Notes under the pieces: generated by a model | What the model was told of the DNA's origin: nothing | Databases searched by the model: none | What the model saw: the letters and a program-made list of their open reading frames with translations, nothing else | Origin: CAVSQX01 sp963730225 | GTDB lineage: Bacteria; Planctomycetota; Phycisphaerae; Tepidisphaerales; Tepidisphaeraceae | NCBI GenBank assembly: GCA_963730225.1 | Contig: CAVSQX010000004.1 | Coordinates: forward strand, 1,674,001-1,738,000 | Reading direction: 5' to 3' | DNA length: 64,000 nucleotides | Translations under genes and position numbers: made by a program | In this document: piece after piece, positions 8,594 to 17,550 of the stretch | Position numbering within the stretch: position 1 is the first letter of the stretch | Layout: each line of letters begins with the position of its first letter

Positions 8594-9343
8594 ATGAGCA
8601 AGCTGATGAACAAGGTGGCGGTGGTGACGGGGGCGTCGAAGGGAATCGGGGCGGGAATCGCCAAAGCCCTGGCGGCGGAGGGGGCGGCGGTGGTGGTGAA
8701 TTATGCGTCCAGCCGGGAAGGGGCCGACCGGGTGGTGAAGGAAATCACGGGCAAAGGCGGAAAGGCGATCGCCGTGCAGGGGGATGTGGGAAAGGCCGCG
8801 GATGTGAAGCGGCTGTTTGCCGAGACGAAAAAAGCGTTCGGTTCGCTCGATGTGCTGGTGAACAACGCAGGGGTGTTCAAGTTTGAGCCGATCGAGGCGG
8901 TCGTGGAGACCGAGTTTCATCGGCAGTTCAACACAAATGTGCTGGGGCTGATTCTGGCGACGCAGGAGGCGGTGAAATATTTCGGACCGGCGGGGGGAAG
9001 CGTCATCAATGTTGGGTCGGTGATCAGCCTGAATCCCGGGGCGATGTCGGTGGTTTATGCGGCCACCAAGGGGGCGGTGGATACGATCACGCTGGTGCTG
9101 GCCAAGGAATTGGGGCCGAAGAAAATTCGGGTCAATTCGCTCAATCCGGGCGGCACGGAGACCGAGGGTTTTTATGGGATGGGCGAAGCCGGAAGCCAGA
9201 TGGCCAAGCAACTGATCGCGGGGACGCCACTGGGACGGATGGGCAAGCCGGAGGATATCGCGCCGATCGCGGTGTTTTTGGCGTCGCAAGATTCAGCGTG
9301 GTTGACGGGGGCGACGCTGCTGGCATCGGGGGGGCTACGCTGA
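8594..9343 (+). CDS. SDR-family NAD(P)-dependent oxidoreductase
   Basis: A 249-residue classical short-chain dehydrogenase. The Rossmann motif TGASKGIG (about residues 13-20), NNAG (about 93), and the catalytic Ser/Tyr/Lys set (GSVISLNPG and YAATKG) are present. The C-terminus (WLTGATLLASGGLR) is the normal family end, so the gene is complete. TCTGGAGAG precedes the ATG. The substrate is unknown; family members reduce 3-oxoacyl groups or sugars. The last 170 bp are overlapped antisense by the open frame of the neighbouring beta-helix gene. Confidence 0.9.
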   Translation: MSKLMNKVAVVTGASKGIGAGIAKALAAEGAAVVVNYASSREGADRVVKEITGKGGKAIAVQGDVGKAADVKRLFAETKKAFGSLDVLVNNAGVFKFEPIEAVVETEFHRQFNTNVLGLILATQEAVKYFGPAGGSVINVGSVISLNPGAMSVVYAATKGAVDTITLVLAKELGPKKIRVNSLNPGGTETEGFYGMGEAGSQMAKQLIAGTPLGRMGKPEDIAPIAVFLASQDSAWLTGATLLASGGLR

Positions 9344-11088
9344 AACGTACGAGTTCCGTGCAGTTCCACGCCCAGCGTGCTTTGCACGTCGCTGAGCGTG
9401 TAGAAAAGTTGGTCGCCCCATTGCACGATGTAGTTGCCGGGGGTGTTGGTGTAGGTGTCGAAATCCATCGTGATGTTTTTCGTGGCGGCGCTGGTGTCGT
9501 CCCAATTGGGGGCCTCGGTGGCGATGACGGTGTCGTTGAACGTGTTGTATTCGATCGTGATGTTTTGCAGCGTGTAGGCGTCGCCGCGGGGCCAATCTTC
9601 CAGGGTCAGCGAGCCGCCGGTGAAGCTGTTGTTTTCGACAGTGAAATTGCGGCACGATTCGATTTGCACACTGGGGCCGGTGTTACCGTAGAAAATGTTG
9701 TTCTGGATGAGGACGGGGCCCAGGTCCAATTCGCAGCGGATGCCCGAGCCGCTGTAGTCGTATTGCAGGCCGTGGTTGTTGTAGATCGTGTTGTTTTCGA
9801 TGAGGACGTTGGTGTTGTCGGTGTCGAACCAGAGCCCGGGGCCGGTGTTGTCGTGGCTGACCAGGCCGTCGATGGTGACGTGATCGGTCTGGGTCCATTT
9901 TCCGGCTCCGCCGTCGTAGTCGGGATCGTTGCCGAGGGTGTTGTTGCCGACGGTCGTGCAATCCTGAACCAGAACATTCGAGCACCCGCCGCCGCTGAGG
10001 CCGGCCAGGCCGCAATCGTTGGCGGCGACACGAAGAAGCGTGACGCCGTTACCGTACACGTCGATGCCTGTGCCCGCCGCGCCGGTGACGGTGACATCGG
10101 TTAGATTCCATCCGCTGCCGGTGGTGACGGCGGCCTGTTGTGAGTTATCAGGATTGTCGCATCCCTGCACGGTTATTCCCTCGAGGTTGATGTAGCTGGT
10201 CGTGCCGAAGTTGGAGCTGATGGCTTGCGTGAAATTGGCGGCGTTGATGATCACGGTGCCGGGGGTTTGTGCTTCGAAGGTGATCGGAGCCGAGGCGGTG
10301 CCGGAGGTCGTCAGATAAACTTCTTCATCGTACGTGCCCGGAGTGATCAGCACGGTGTCGCCGGGCTGAGCGACGGCGGCGGCGGCCGAGATGGTGTGGA
10401 ACGGGCCGTTGATCGGATCGACCGTCAATTCGGTAATGGGCAACGGGGGCTGGGTTATCGGGAGAACTGGAATCACCGGTGTCACGGGCGTGATGGTCGG
10501 GGGCGGCGTCGTCGGCTCGACGGGATCGGCGACGATCGGCGACAACCGAATCGCTGGAATCGCCGCGGCTGATTGGCCTTTGCGGGTCCACAGCAGCGCG
10601 ATGTGGCTCGCATGAATGTCGTGGTGATAATCCAATTGAATGTCGTACGATTGCCCGGCGACAAATGTCAGCGGCAGTTTGCTGACGGCGGGAGAATCGC
10701 TGCTCCAGGTGTCGATGATCATCGAGCCGTCGATCGTCAGTTGCACGCCGCTGTCGGCCTTGACGATCAACGTGTACGCGCCGGATACCGGGGGCGTTAA
10801 TTCGCCGGTCCACTGTACGGAAAACACATCGCTGGTGAGAGCTTTGACCGGCGGCTTTCGGCCAAACTGGAATTGAACCGTGCGATCGATGCGCGTGGCG
10901 ACCGGATCGGCCAGATCGAACGAATCGAAATAAGTCGCCGACAGGCCGTGCACAGATGCGCTGGTCAAACGGCGCGATTCCAAGGGTTCGACGAAATGGG
11001 CCACCGCCATACCCGAGAGATCGGGCCGTGCGGCGGTGGGCCTTGAAACAAGTGGATGTGATGCGCCAGCACAATCGGCACAGTTCAA
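9172..11088 (-). CDS. PA14 plus right-handed beta-helix surface protein, 3' end probably replaced
   Basis: The N-terminal VEPLESRRLTSA motif marks a planctomycete exported protein. A PA14-like domain follows (about residues 48-190: LSATYFDSFD, TGELTPPVSGAYT, VKADSGVQLTIDG, HIALLW), then a Pro/Thr linker. A long parallel beta-helix comes next, with repeats such as NVLIENNTIYNNHG, VLIQNNIFYGNTG and FTVENNSFTGG. The start may be ATG 11088 or ATG 11010 nearer the motif. The native sequence appears to end near GVELHGTRTF (about 9340). The last 50-60 residues are merely the antisense of the SDR gene, so the true 3' end seems lost by a rearrangement. Family members bind or degrade polysaccharides. 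Confidence 0.8.
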   Translation of the reverse strand: MNCADCAGASHPLVSRPTAARPDLSGMAVAHFVEPLESRRLTSASVHGLSATYFDSFDLADPVATRIDRTVQFQFGRKPPVKALTSDVFSVQWTGELTPPVSGAYTLIVKADSGVQLTIDGSMIIDTWSSDSPAVSKLPLTFVAGQSYDIQLDYHHDIHASHIALLWTRKGQSAAAIPAIRLSPIVADPVEPTTPPPTITPVTPVIPVLPITQPPLPITELTVDPINGPFHTISAAAAVAQPGDTVLITPGTYDEEVYLTTSGTASAPITFEAQTPGTVIINAANFTQAISSNFGTTSYINLEGITVQGCDNPDNSQQAAVTTGSGWNLTDVTVTGAAGTGIDVYGNGVTLLRVAANDCGLAGLSGGGCSNVLVQDCTTVGNNTLGNDPDYDGGAGKWTQTDHVTIDGLVSHDNTGPGLWFDTDNTNVLIENNTIYNNHGLQYDYSGSGIRCELDLGPVLIQNNIFYGNTGPSVQIESCRNFTVENNSFTGGSLTLEDWPRGDAYTLQNITIEYNTFNDTVIATEAPNWDDTSAATKNITMDFDTYTNTPGNYIVQWGDQLFYTLSDVQSTLGVELHGTRTFQRSPPDASSVAPVNHAESCDAKNTAIGAISSGLPIRPSGVPAISCLAIWLPASPIP

Positions 11089-11119
11089 CAGCGATGGCAG
11101 AGCATGGCGATCGTGGCGA

Positions 11120-12568
11120 TCATGCCGACGCGGCGGGCAGCGGAGTCGTGGCGAACCGGCTGCCGAGAACTTTCATGCGGCGATTGGTCAGCGGCGCGGC
11201 GGGGATGAGGGTGCTGAGAATCATCGTGATCACGAGAACCAAAATGTTCGCGGCGAAAAGCGCCAGGGCGAGCTCGCCGTGAATCAGGCCGTCGGGCCGG
11301 AAACCGACGAAATACCCGGCGGCGAAAGTCGCCAGCAGAAGCGCCAGCGAGATGGGAATCAATGCCCGCCAGGCGAGCATCATGAGTTGATCGAAGCGAA
11401 ATCGCGGCAGGCTCCAGCGAACCCACATGAAAACGAAAATGATGGCCAGCGTTTTGCCGAGGAAAATCATCGAGCGGACGATGCAGGCGATCAGGCTGGT
11501 GGTGATGGCGGGATGGGCGGGATCGACGTTGCCGGCCAGGGGCTTCCAGAGCCATTCGAGCCACGGCAAATGCCAGCCGCCGAAGAACAGGGCGACGCAG
11601 ACGGCGCTGGTGGTGACCATGCCGGCGTATTCACCCAGGAAAAACAGGGCGAATCGCATCGCGCTGTATTCGGTGTGATACCCGCCGACCAGTTCCTGCT
11701 CGGCTTCGGCCAGATCGAAGGGCGCGCGATTCGCCTCGGCGTGGATGCAGATCAGAAACAACAAAAACGTCACGGGCTGAGTGAAGACATTCCAGGCGGG
11801 AATGAAGCCGAGCCAGTAGTGGCATTGGGCTTCGGAAATCTTTTCGAGATTCAGCGTGCCGAACATGGCGATGATGCAGAGCACCGCCAGCCCCAGCGGG
11901 ATTTCGTAGCTGATCATGTTGGTGGTGGCCCGCAGTCCGCCGAGGAAGGAATATTTATTGTTGCTGGCCCAGCCTCCGATCACCACGCCGTACACCGCCA
12001 GCGAAAGCATGGCGAGGATGAAGAGCACGCCGATGTTGAGGTTGGAAATCTGAAAGGGATAGCGGTAGGTGACGATGGCGGTGGAAGTGGAGGAATCGTA
12101 AACGATCGGCTCGACAATCTCGGCGTTGCCGGGGAGCTGGTCATGAGCCAGATCGTGGGCGCGGGCGATCGGATCGGCCGCGCCGTAGAGGCCAGTGATG
12201 GTGCGCGTGGTTTGATGCCAGCCGCCCCACGGCAGCGTGGCGATGCTCAGGATGATGACGGCCACCATCATTCCCGGAGCGATGGTGAAAAGAATCTTGT
12301 CGGTGTTCTTAGGACGGTAATCTTCCTTGACGATGAATTTGATCCCATCCGCCAACGGCTGGCCGAGCCCGAACATTTTTTTGTCTTTGAGAAACGGAAT
12401 GATGCCAAAGCCCAGCCCGACACGGTTGGGGCCGATGCGGTCCTGCACCCACGAGGCGATTTTGCGCTCGAGCAGAATCAGATACGTGACGCAGCCAAGA
12501 ATCGCGCCGTGAACGACGATGGCGATGAAGACCCAGGGTGGGATGTGGGTTTGAATCCAGTCGAGCAT
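11120..12568 (-). CDS. nuoH: NADH-quinone oxidoreductase subunit H
   Basis: A 482-residue integral membrane subunit of complex I that forms part of the quinone pocket. Conserved segments are visible: LLERKIASWVQDRIGPNRVG (about 32-51), LADGIKF and EIPLGLAVL. The quinone-site loop HAEANRAPFDLAEAEQELVGGYHTEY also stands out. About nine hydrophobic helices can be counted. It is longer than E. coli NuoH (325 aa) because of an inserted loop of about 90 residues (HQTTRTITGLYG to TAIVTYRYPF). It follows nuoG and a small secreted protein on the same strand; nuoI is not next. Confidence 0.95.
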   Translation of the reverse strand: MLDWIQTHIPPWVFIAIVVHGAILGCVTYLILLERKIASWVQDRIGPNRVGLGFGIIPFLKDKKMFGLGQPLADGIKFIVKEDYRPKNTDKILFTIAPGMMVAVIILSIATLPWGGWHQTTRTITGLYGAADPIARAHDLAHDQLPGNAEIVEPIVYDSSTSTAIVTYRYPFQISNLNIGVLFILAMLSLAVYGVVIGGWASNNKYSFLGGLRATTNMISYEIPLGLAVLCIIAMFGTLNLEKISEAQCHYWLGFIPAWNVFTQPVTFLLFLICIHAEANRAPFDLAEAEQELVGGYHTEYSAMRFALFFLGEYAGMVTTSAVCVALFFGGWHLPWLEWLWKPLAGNVDPAHPAITTSLIACIVRSMIFLGKTLAIIFVFMWVRWSLPRFRFDQLMMLAWRALIPISLALLLATFAAGYFVGFRPDGLIHGELALALFAANILVLVITMILSTLIPAAPLTNRRMKVLGSRFATTPLPAASA

Positions 12569-12600
12569 GGGGGGATGGTAGCGGAAGAGCGGCAGGGGTT

Positions 12601-12846
12601 AAAGTGCCGAGCCGTTAACACAAATCCGAAGGACGAAATTCGAAATTCGTCTTCGACCCTGAGGCTCGATTCGACTGAGCTCATCGAAGTCAGACCCGAA
12701 GGGAATCAATGACGAAATTCGAATGACCAATGACCAGATTCCAATGACCAAGTCGGTCGCACGTTGGGCATTGGTCATTGGTCATTGGGTATTGGGATTC
12801 GATTGGGATTTGGGATTTGGAAATTGGGATTTTATTTCGCAGCGCT
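12601..12846. repeat. intergenic inverted repeat (AATGACCAATGACC family)
   Basis: A gene-free stretch of about 250 bp between nuoH and the next gene. AATGACCAATGACCA (12722-12736) is the exact complement of TGGTCATTGGTCATT (12772-12786), giving a 15-bp stem with a 35-nt loop that itself contains another AATGACCAA. The following part is a low-complexity run of TTGGGATT units (12785-12835). A second weak palindromic tract, rich in TCGA, lies at 12650-12705. This is a non-coding dispersed-repeat type of sequence and could act as a transcription barrier. Confidence 0.75.
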
Positions 12847-13380
12847 TCACTTGATCCATTCAATCGAAGCCACGGCGTTGTCCAGCGCAGCGCGGGCGGC
12901 GGGGTAGCCGATGTCGTCGCTGTCGCAACTGAAAATGTAGACCCCTTCCTTGTGCACGATCAGCACCGCGACATCGAAGGCGGGTTTGCCGTTGATGGTG
13001 CCGCTGAGTTTCACCCGGCGGGCGGAGGAAGCGGGGATGAAAAGCTGGACGCTCTGATCGATCTTCGCATCGTGAATCTGGTTTTTGCGAATGTCCTTGA
13101 CGTAGCCATCTTCGACCATCCGCACGCTGATGAGATCGGGGATGTGCGGCACCTTGGGCACATCGAGCGCGAGCGTGGCACGGCCGGGACCGCCCGGGTC
13201 GGCGACGTCGAAAATTGCCGTGGCGCCTTTGATGGGTTTCCAATCGGCGGGATAGTTGAAACGGATGCCGGCGGATTTGATTTCGCAAACGGCTGCGCTG
13301 GGAGCGGTCGCCGGCGCGGTGGTGGAAAGCAGCAGCGCCAGGAGGCAGCCGAATTGGTTCAACCGAAAGCCGAACATCAA
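12847..13380 (-). CDS. secreted protein, PsbP/DUF1795-like
   Basis: 177 residues with a signal peptide (LLALLLSTTAPATA, cleavage about residue 26-30). The mature part contains AGIRFNYPADWKPIKG, the FxYPxxW motif of PsbP/MOG1-like folds, and ends SDDIGYPAARAALDNAVASIEWIK, similar to the closing helix of that fold. It lies between nuoG and nuoH with small gaps (8 bp to nuoG), so it is probably in the same operon, although it is not a known complex I subunit. Function unknown. Confidence 0.7.
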   Translation of the reverse strand: MMFGFRLNQFGCLLALLLSTTAPATAPSAAVCEIKSAGIRFNYPADWKPIKGATAIFDVADPGGPGRATLALDVPKVPHIPDLISVRMVEDGYVKDIRKNQIHDAKIDQSVQLFIPASSARRVKLSGTINGKPAFDVAVLIVHKEGVYIFSCDSDDIGYPAARAALDNAVASIEWIK

Positions 13381-13388
13381 AGGCCCGG

Positions 13389-14987
13389 TCAGAGTTCCGC
13401 AAATTCAAACGCCGGGGCGGGGCTGGCCGCAACGTCCAATTTGACCGAATCGAACGGCGCGCCCATTTCGTGGCGGATCGTCTGGGCGTTGTACGGTTCG
13501 TGGATGCCGAGCAGGCTCAGATAAACATCGCCTTCCCGCCGCACACCTTCGGGGGGAGCGATGGCGGCGGCGAAGGGTTGGATCTTGCCGGCGAAGTTTT
13601 CCCAGCATCCGTCCTTCTCGGCCCAGACGGCGGCGGGGAGAAAGATGTCGGCGGCGTCGGTGAGCTTGCTGGGGAGAATGTCCTGAACAACCTTGAAGCC
13701 GCGCGGGAAGGTGGATTTGCCGGCCCATTGGCTGTGATAACCGCCGACGATCCAGCCACCCTTGAGCCGGGTGATCGAAGCGTTGGTGGATTTGGGGTTG
13801 GTCAGATCATCGAAGCTGGCGGTGGGGCCGGCGAGCATGGCAATCACCCGGCGGATGCCGGCGGCGTTGGGAACTTTCTCGGCCTGGATTTCGAACGTCT
13901 TTTTGCCGGTGAGGTAATTTTTGAAAATCTCGTTCTTGCCGGTTGTCGGAACCGGCCCGGGCACGAGCACGGCTTGCGGATCGAGTTCACGGATGGCGCG
14001 GCCCAGAAGCCACGCTTCCTCGATGGCCATCATCGGAGAGAGAACGGCGTAGAGCGATCCCTGCCCGTTGGTTTTGACCAGCTCGAGCAGGCCGTTTTTC
14101 GCTTCCTCGACGGCGGCGGCGAAGCGCGTTTCCACCGGGGCGCCGTACTGGAGCCGACGTGCGGAGGTCAGCCGTTTGGGATCGTCGATGATTTGATGCG
14201 AGTAGCGGGAATCGTCGCTGATCCACCACTGATTCACCGCGGCGTTGTAGCGCGGACGGATGCGCCAGACTTTTCCTTCGTTGTGATCGAGGTAAATGTT
14301 TTCGCCGCCGGAATCGGTGGGGCTGATGCTGGGAACTTCCTTGAGCAGCCAGACGCGCTGCTTGAAGAGAAATTCCTTGTCGAGCAAAGCGCCGACGGGG
14401 CAGAGATCGACCACGTTGCCGGAGAGTTTGTTGTTCAGCGGCTTGCCCGGGAAAATGTCGATCTCTTCCTTGAATCCGCGGCCATCGACGTACAGCTCGC
14501 TGGTGCCGGCGATTTCCCGGGTGAAGCGCACACAGCGCGTGCACATGATGCAGCGGTCGTTGTACAGCAGCACGTGCAGGCCGACATCTTTCTTGGGTTT
14601 CTTGGCTTTGTCTTCCTCGAACCGGCTCTGGCTGCGGCCGTACTGGTAGGAATAATCCTGAAGAAAGCATTCACCGGCCTGATCGCACACCGGGCAATCC
14701 AGCGGGTGGTTGATCAGCAGATATTCCATCACCTGTTTCTGGTTGGCGATGGCCTTGGATGATTTTGCATAGACGACCATGCCGTCGCGCACGGCGGTCT
14801 GGCAAGCCGGCACGAGCTTGGGAACGCCTTCGATTTCCACCAGGCAAATTCGGCAGGAGGCGACGATGGAAAGGCCCGGATGGTAACAATACTGCGGAAT
14901 ATCGACGCCGGCGTCGATGCAGGCGGCCAGAATCATCTGGCCCGGCTTGGCGTCGATGGAATGGCCGTCAACGGTGATCTTGGGCAT
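13389..14987 (-). CDS. nuoG: NADH-quinone oxidoreductase subunit G
   Basis: A 532-residue complex I subunit of the peripheral electron-transfer arm. N-terminal [2Fe-2S] ligands are in QYCYHPG, ASCRICLVE and ACQT (about 33-62). The His-Cys3 cluster motif is HPLDCPVCDQAGECF (about 94-108), and the [4Fe-4S] motif is CIMCTRC...VVDLCPVGAL (about 146-202). The molybdopterin-like domain is shortened relative to E. coli NuoG (about 900 aa). It keeps the ADIFLPAAVWAEKDGCWENFAGKIQ tail, as seen in many short NuoG proteins. It is the first gene of the nuo fragment and divergent from purH across 123 bp. Confidence 0.93.
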   Translation of the reverse strand: MPKITVDGHSIDAKPGQMILAACIDAGVDIPQYCYHPGLSIVASCRICLVEIEGVPKLVPACQTAVRDGMVVYAKSSKAIANQKQVMEYLLINHPLDCPVCDQAGECFLQDYSYQYGRSQSRFEEDKAKKPKKDVGLHVLLYNDRCIMCTRCVRFTREIAGTSELYVDGRGFKEEIDIFPGKPLNNKLSGNVVDLCPVGALLDKEFLFKQRVWLLKEVPSISPTDSGGENIYLDHNEGKVWRIRPRYNAAVNQWWISDDSRYSHQIIDDPKRLTSARRLQYGAPVETRFAAAVEEAKNGLLELVKTNGQGSLYAVLSPMMAIEEAWLLGRAIRELDPQAVLVPGPVPTTGKNEIFKNYLTGKKTFEIQAEKVPNAAGIRRVIAMLAGPTASFDDLTNPKSTNASITRLKGGWIVGGYHSQWAGKSTFPRGFKVVQDILPSKLTDAADIFLPAAVWAEKDGCWENFAGKIQPFAAAIAPPEGVRREGDVYLSLLGIHEPYNAQTIRHEMGAPFDSVKLDVAASPAPAFEFAEL

Positions 14988-15110
14988 AGGAGCGGAATGT
15001 TACACGGAACGACGCGGGTGGGGCAATCGACCTGCTCTGGTTACGGACATTCCTGATTCCCCTTCGTTGATCTCTTTTCTTTCTGATTCTCCGCACGTAA
15101 CTTCCAGCGC

Positions 15111-17298
15111 ATGAACGATCTGGTTCCCGTTCGCCGGGCCCTTCTCTCGGTTTCCGACAAAACCGGCCTGGCCGAATTCGCCGGCGCGCTGCACGGGGAA
15201 TTTCACGTCGAATTGATCAGCACCGGCGGCACCGCGAGATTTCTGCGAGATCAGGGGTTGCCGATTACGGATGTTTCGGCCGTCACGGGATTTCCGGAAA
15301 TGATGGACGGGCGAATCAAAACGCTGCATCCGAAGATCCACGGCGGGCTGCTGGCGGTGCGCGACAATCCCGACCATGCCGCCGCCATGGCCGCTCACGA
15401 CATTTTGCCGATCGATCTGGTTTGCATCAACCTGTATCCCTTCGCCAAAACCATCGAGAAGCCGAACGTTTCGCTGGAAGAAGCGATCGAAAACATCGAC
15501 ATCGGCGGCCCGGCGATGATTCGCTCGGCCGCCAAGAACAATCGCTACGTTCTGGTCGTCACCTCGCCGGAGCGCTACGAAAAAGTTCTGGGCGACCTCC
15601 GCCAGCACAACGGATCATCCTGCGCCAAGCATCGGCTCAAGCAGGCTCAGCGCGCTTTCGTGCACACGGCCGAGTACGACGGTTTGATCGCAAAATATTT
15701 GGCGAAAGTTCTGACGCCGCAGGTTGAGGAATCAGAGATGCCTCTGCCCTACGGCGGACCAGCCCGATTTCTGTCCGAACCGCGCAGCGGCGCTATCGCC
15801 ACCGCAGCGGGCTTGCGCACCGAAGAACCTGAAAAGAGGTCCGGTGGCGCGTCCAAGCTGGTGCAAAGGCTTTTGCATTCCCAAGACAGCCCCGAGGCTT
15901 TTCTGAACGATTTGGTGATGACCCAAGCGGTCAGCGTCGCCGGCACCGAAGCGGTAGCTTTCGTCGTTGAGGCAAGCGGGTCATCCTTCACACTCAAGCC
16001 CGTTGTACACATTCGTCCCGACGAAAGTGACGCCAACACCCGCACGGCTGCTCTCAACGCTTTCGAAGCCCTGATTCGCCCCTGCGTCGAGTCGGGAAGA
16101 GATGGTGCTCTGGTCGTCGGCCCCGCCAACGCCGACGACGATTCGCAATACTGCCTCGTTACGCTGCTGCACAGTCGACCTCCTCAAATTGCTGCCGTGT
16201 CCGCCGTTGTGCTGCGATGCCGGGATCTCCAAGCGGCGAAGTGGCGGCTCGCGACGATGCGACTGATCGGCGGTTATTTCGAACTTGCCAGCTTGCGTTC
16301 CGATCGCTCCAAGCCGTCCTCGCGCGCTGGAAACGCAGGGCCGCTTCCAGTGGATATCAATCCGCACCTGCATAAATCCCAAGACCTCCGCTACGGCGAA
16401 AACCCCCATCAAAAAGCCGCGCTCTACATCGACCGCCAGCCCGCCGAAGCCTCCGTCGCTTTCGCGCCAGCTTCACGGCAAGGAACTTTCCTACATCAAT
16501 CTTCTCGACGCCGACGCCGCGTTATCGGCGGTGAAGGAATTCCAAACTCCCGCCGCGTGCATTGTGAAGCACACGACTCCCTGCGGATGCGCCACGGCGG
16601 CCGATCTTCCCACCGCGTTTGCCCGCGCGTTCGACGGCGATCCGCTGGCGGCGTTCGGCGGAATCGTCGCGCTGAACAAGCCAATCGATCTGGCTACCGC
16701 ACAAGCCATCACCTCGATCGACAAGCTGCTTGAGGTGATCGTCGCTCCGGCTTTCGACGCCGATGCGCTACAACTTCTGCGCGATCGGTGGAAAAACGTG
16801 CGGCTGCTGGAAGTGGGGCCGGCGGAGACGCTGGATCGGAGCGAACTGCATTTGCACAAGATTGTTGGCGGGTATCTCGTGCAGGAGCGCGATCTTGCGG
16901 GGTTGAACGAATCGGATTGGAAAATCGCCTCGAAGCGGCCGCCGAGCGAAACGGAATGGCGCGATCTTCGTTTCGCGTGGCTGGTCTGCAAGCACGTCAA
17001 GAGCAATGCGATAGTGATCGCGCGCGATCAGATGCTACTGGGCGCCGGCGCCGGGCAGATGGATCGGCCTGCCGCCGCCCGGCTGGCGATCGCCAAGGCG
17101 GGCGATCGTGCCGCCCATTCCGTCGCCGCCAGCGACGCCTTTTTCCCGTTTCCCGACGGTCCGCAACTGCTTCTGGACGCTGGCGTGACGGCGATTATCC
17201 ACCCCGGCGGGTCGGTGAAGGACCGGCAGACCATCGATCTGATCGATTCCCGCAACGCGGCGATGGTTATTACCGGTCAACGACACTTCAAGCATTGA
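15111..17298 (+). CDS. purH: bifunctional AICAR formyltransferase/IMP cyclohydrolase with internal domain insertion and a frameshift
   Basis: This enzyme performs the last two steps of purine synthesis. The IMP cyclohydrolase half (residues 1-200) is canonical: RRALLSVSDKTGL, STGGTARFL, DGRIKTLHPKIHGG, NIDIGGPAMIRSAAKN and HTAEYDGLIAKYL. The formyltransferase half resumes at DLRYGENPHQKAALYID and continues with HGKELSYINLLDADAAL, CIVKHTTPCG and KSNAIVIARD, ending RHFKH. Between them lies an in-frame foreign segment of about 205 residues. A single-base shift lies at 16461-16468 (…SVAF / RQLHGKELSY). Corrected length would be about 729 aa against about 520 normally. Confidence 0.88.
15720..16345 (+). 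other. GAF-like domain inserted in purH
   Basis: The reading frame stays open through this block, but its product has no counterpart in PurH. A low-complexity lead (SGAIATAAGLRTEEPEKRSGG) precedes a globular-looking domain starting SKLVQRLLHSQDSPEAFLND and ending RLIGGYFELASLR. From memory it resembles the N-terminal GAF-like region of planctomycete HlyD/efflux-adaptor-type proteins (pattern: FLNDLV...QAVxVAGTEA...CLVTLL...AVSAVVLRCRD...GYFEL). That similarity is recollection, not a search result. It joins PurH exactly at the loop between the two catalytic domains. Confidence 0.6.
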
Positions 17299-17363
17299 TT
17301 CGTCTGATAAGTCCCGGGTCCGATTTTTCTCTATCCCTTCTATTTTCGCGCGACGATCTTTGT

Positions 17364-17479
17364 TATGATAAGCTCGGCTTGGCAGCCCACTTGGGGCAAT
17401 CGGGGCTGATCCAAAACAGGATTTCTCCATGACCGGGCAAAGGTCCGGCGATTTTATTGAACCGAATTCGATGGGTTAA
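17364..17479 (+). promoter_or_regulatory. leader region of the FHA gene with possible 16-codon upstream ORF
   Basis: The 252-bp gap after purH holds a TATGAT -10 box (17364-17369) with no clear -35. It also holds a short open frame from ATG 17429 to TAA 17479 encoding 16 residues (MTGQRSGDFIEPNSMG). The upstream ORF has only a weak AGGA site. The main ATG at 17551 has a strong AAAGGAG. A regulatory role of the short ORF is speculative. Confidence 0.35.
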
Positions 17480-17550
17480 CGTTCCATAGAAATCGCCGGC
17501 GACGAAGCTAAGGATGGCTCGTTTGCACGTTTTGCTAAAGGAGTTCTGAG

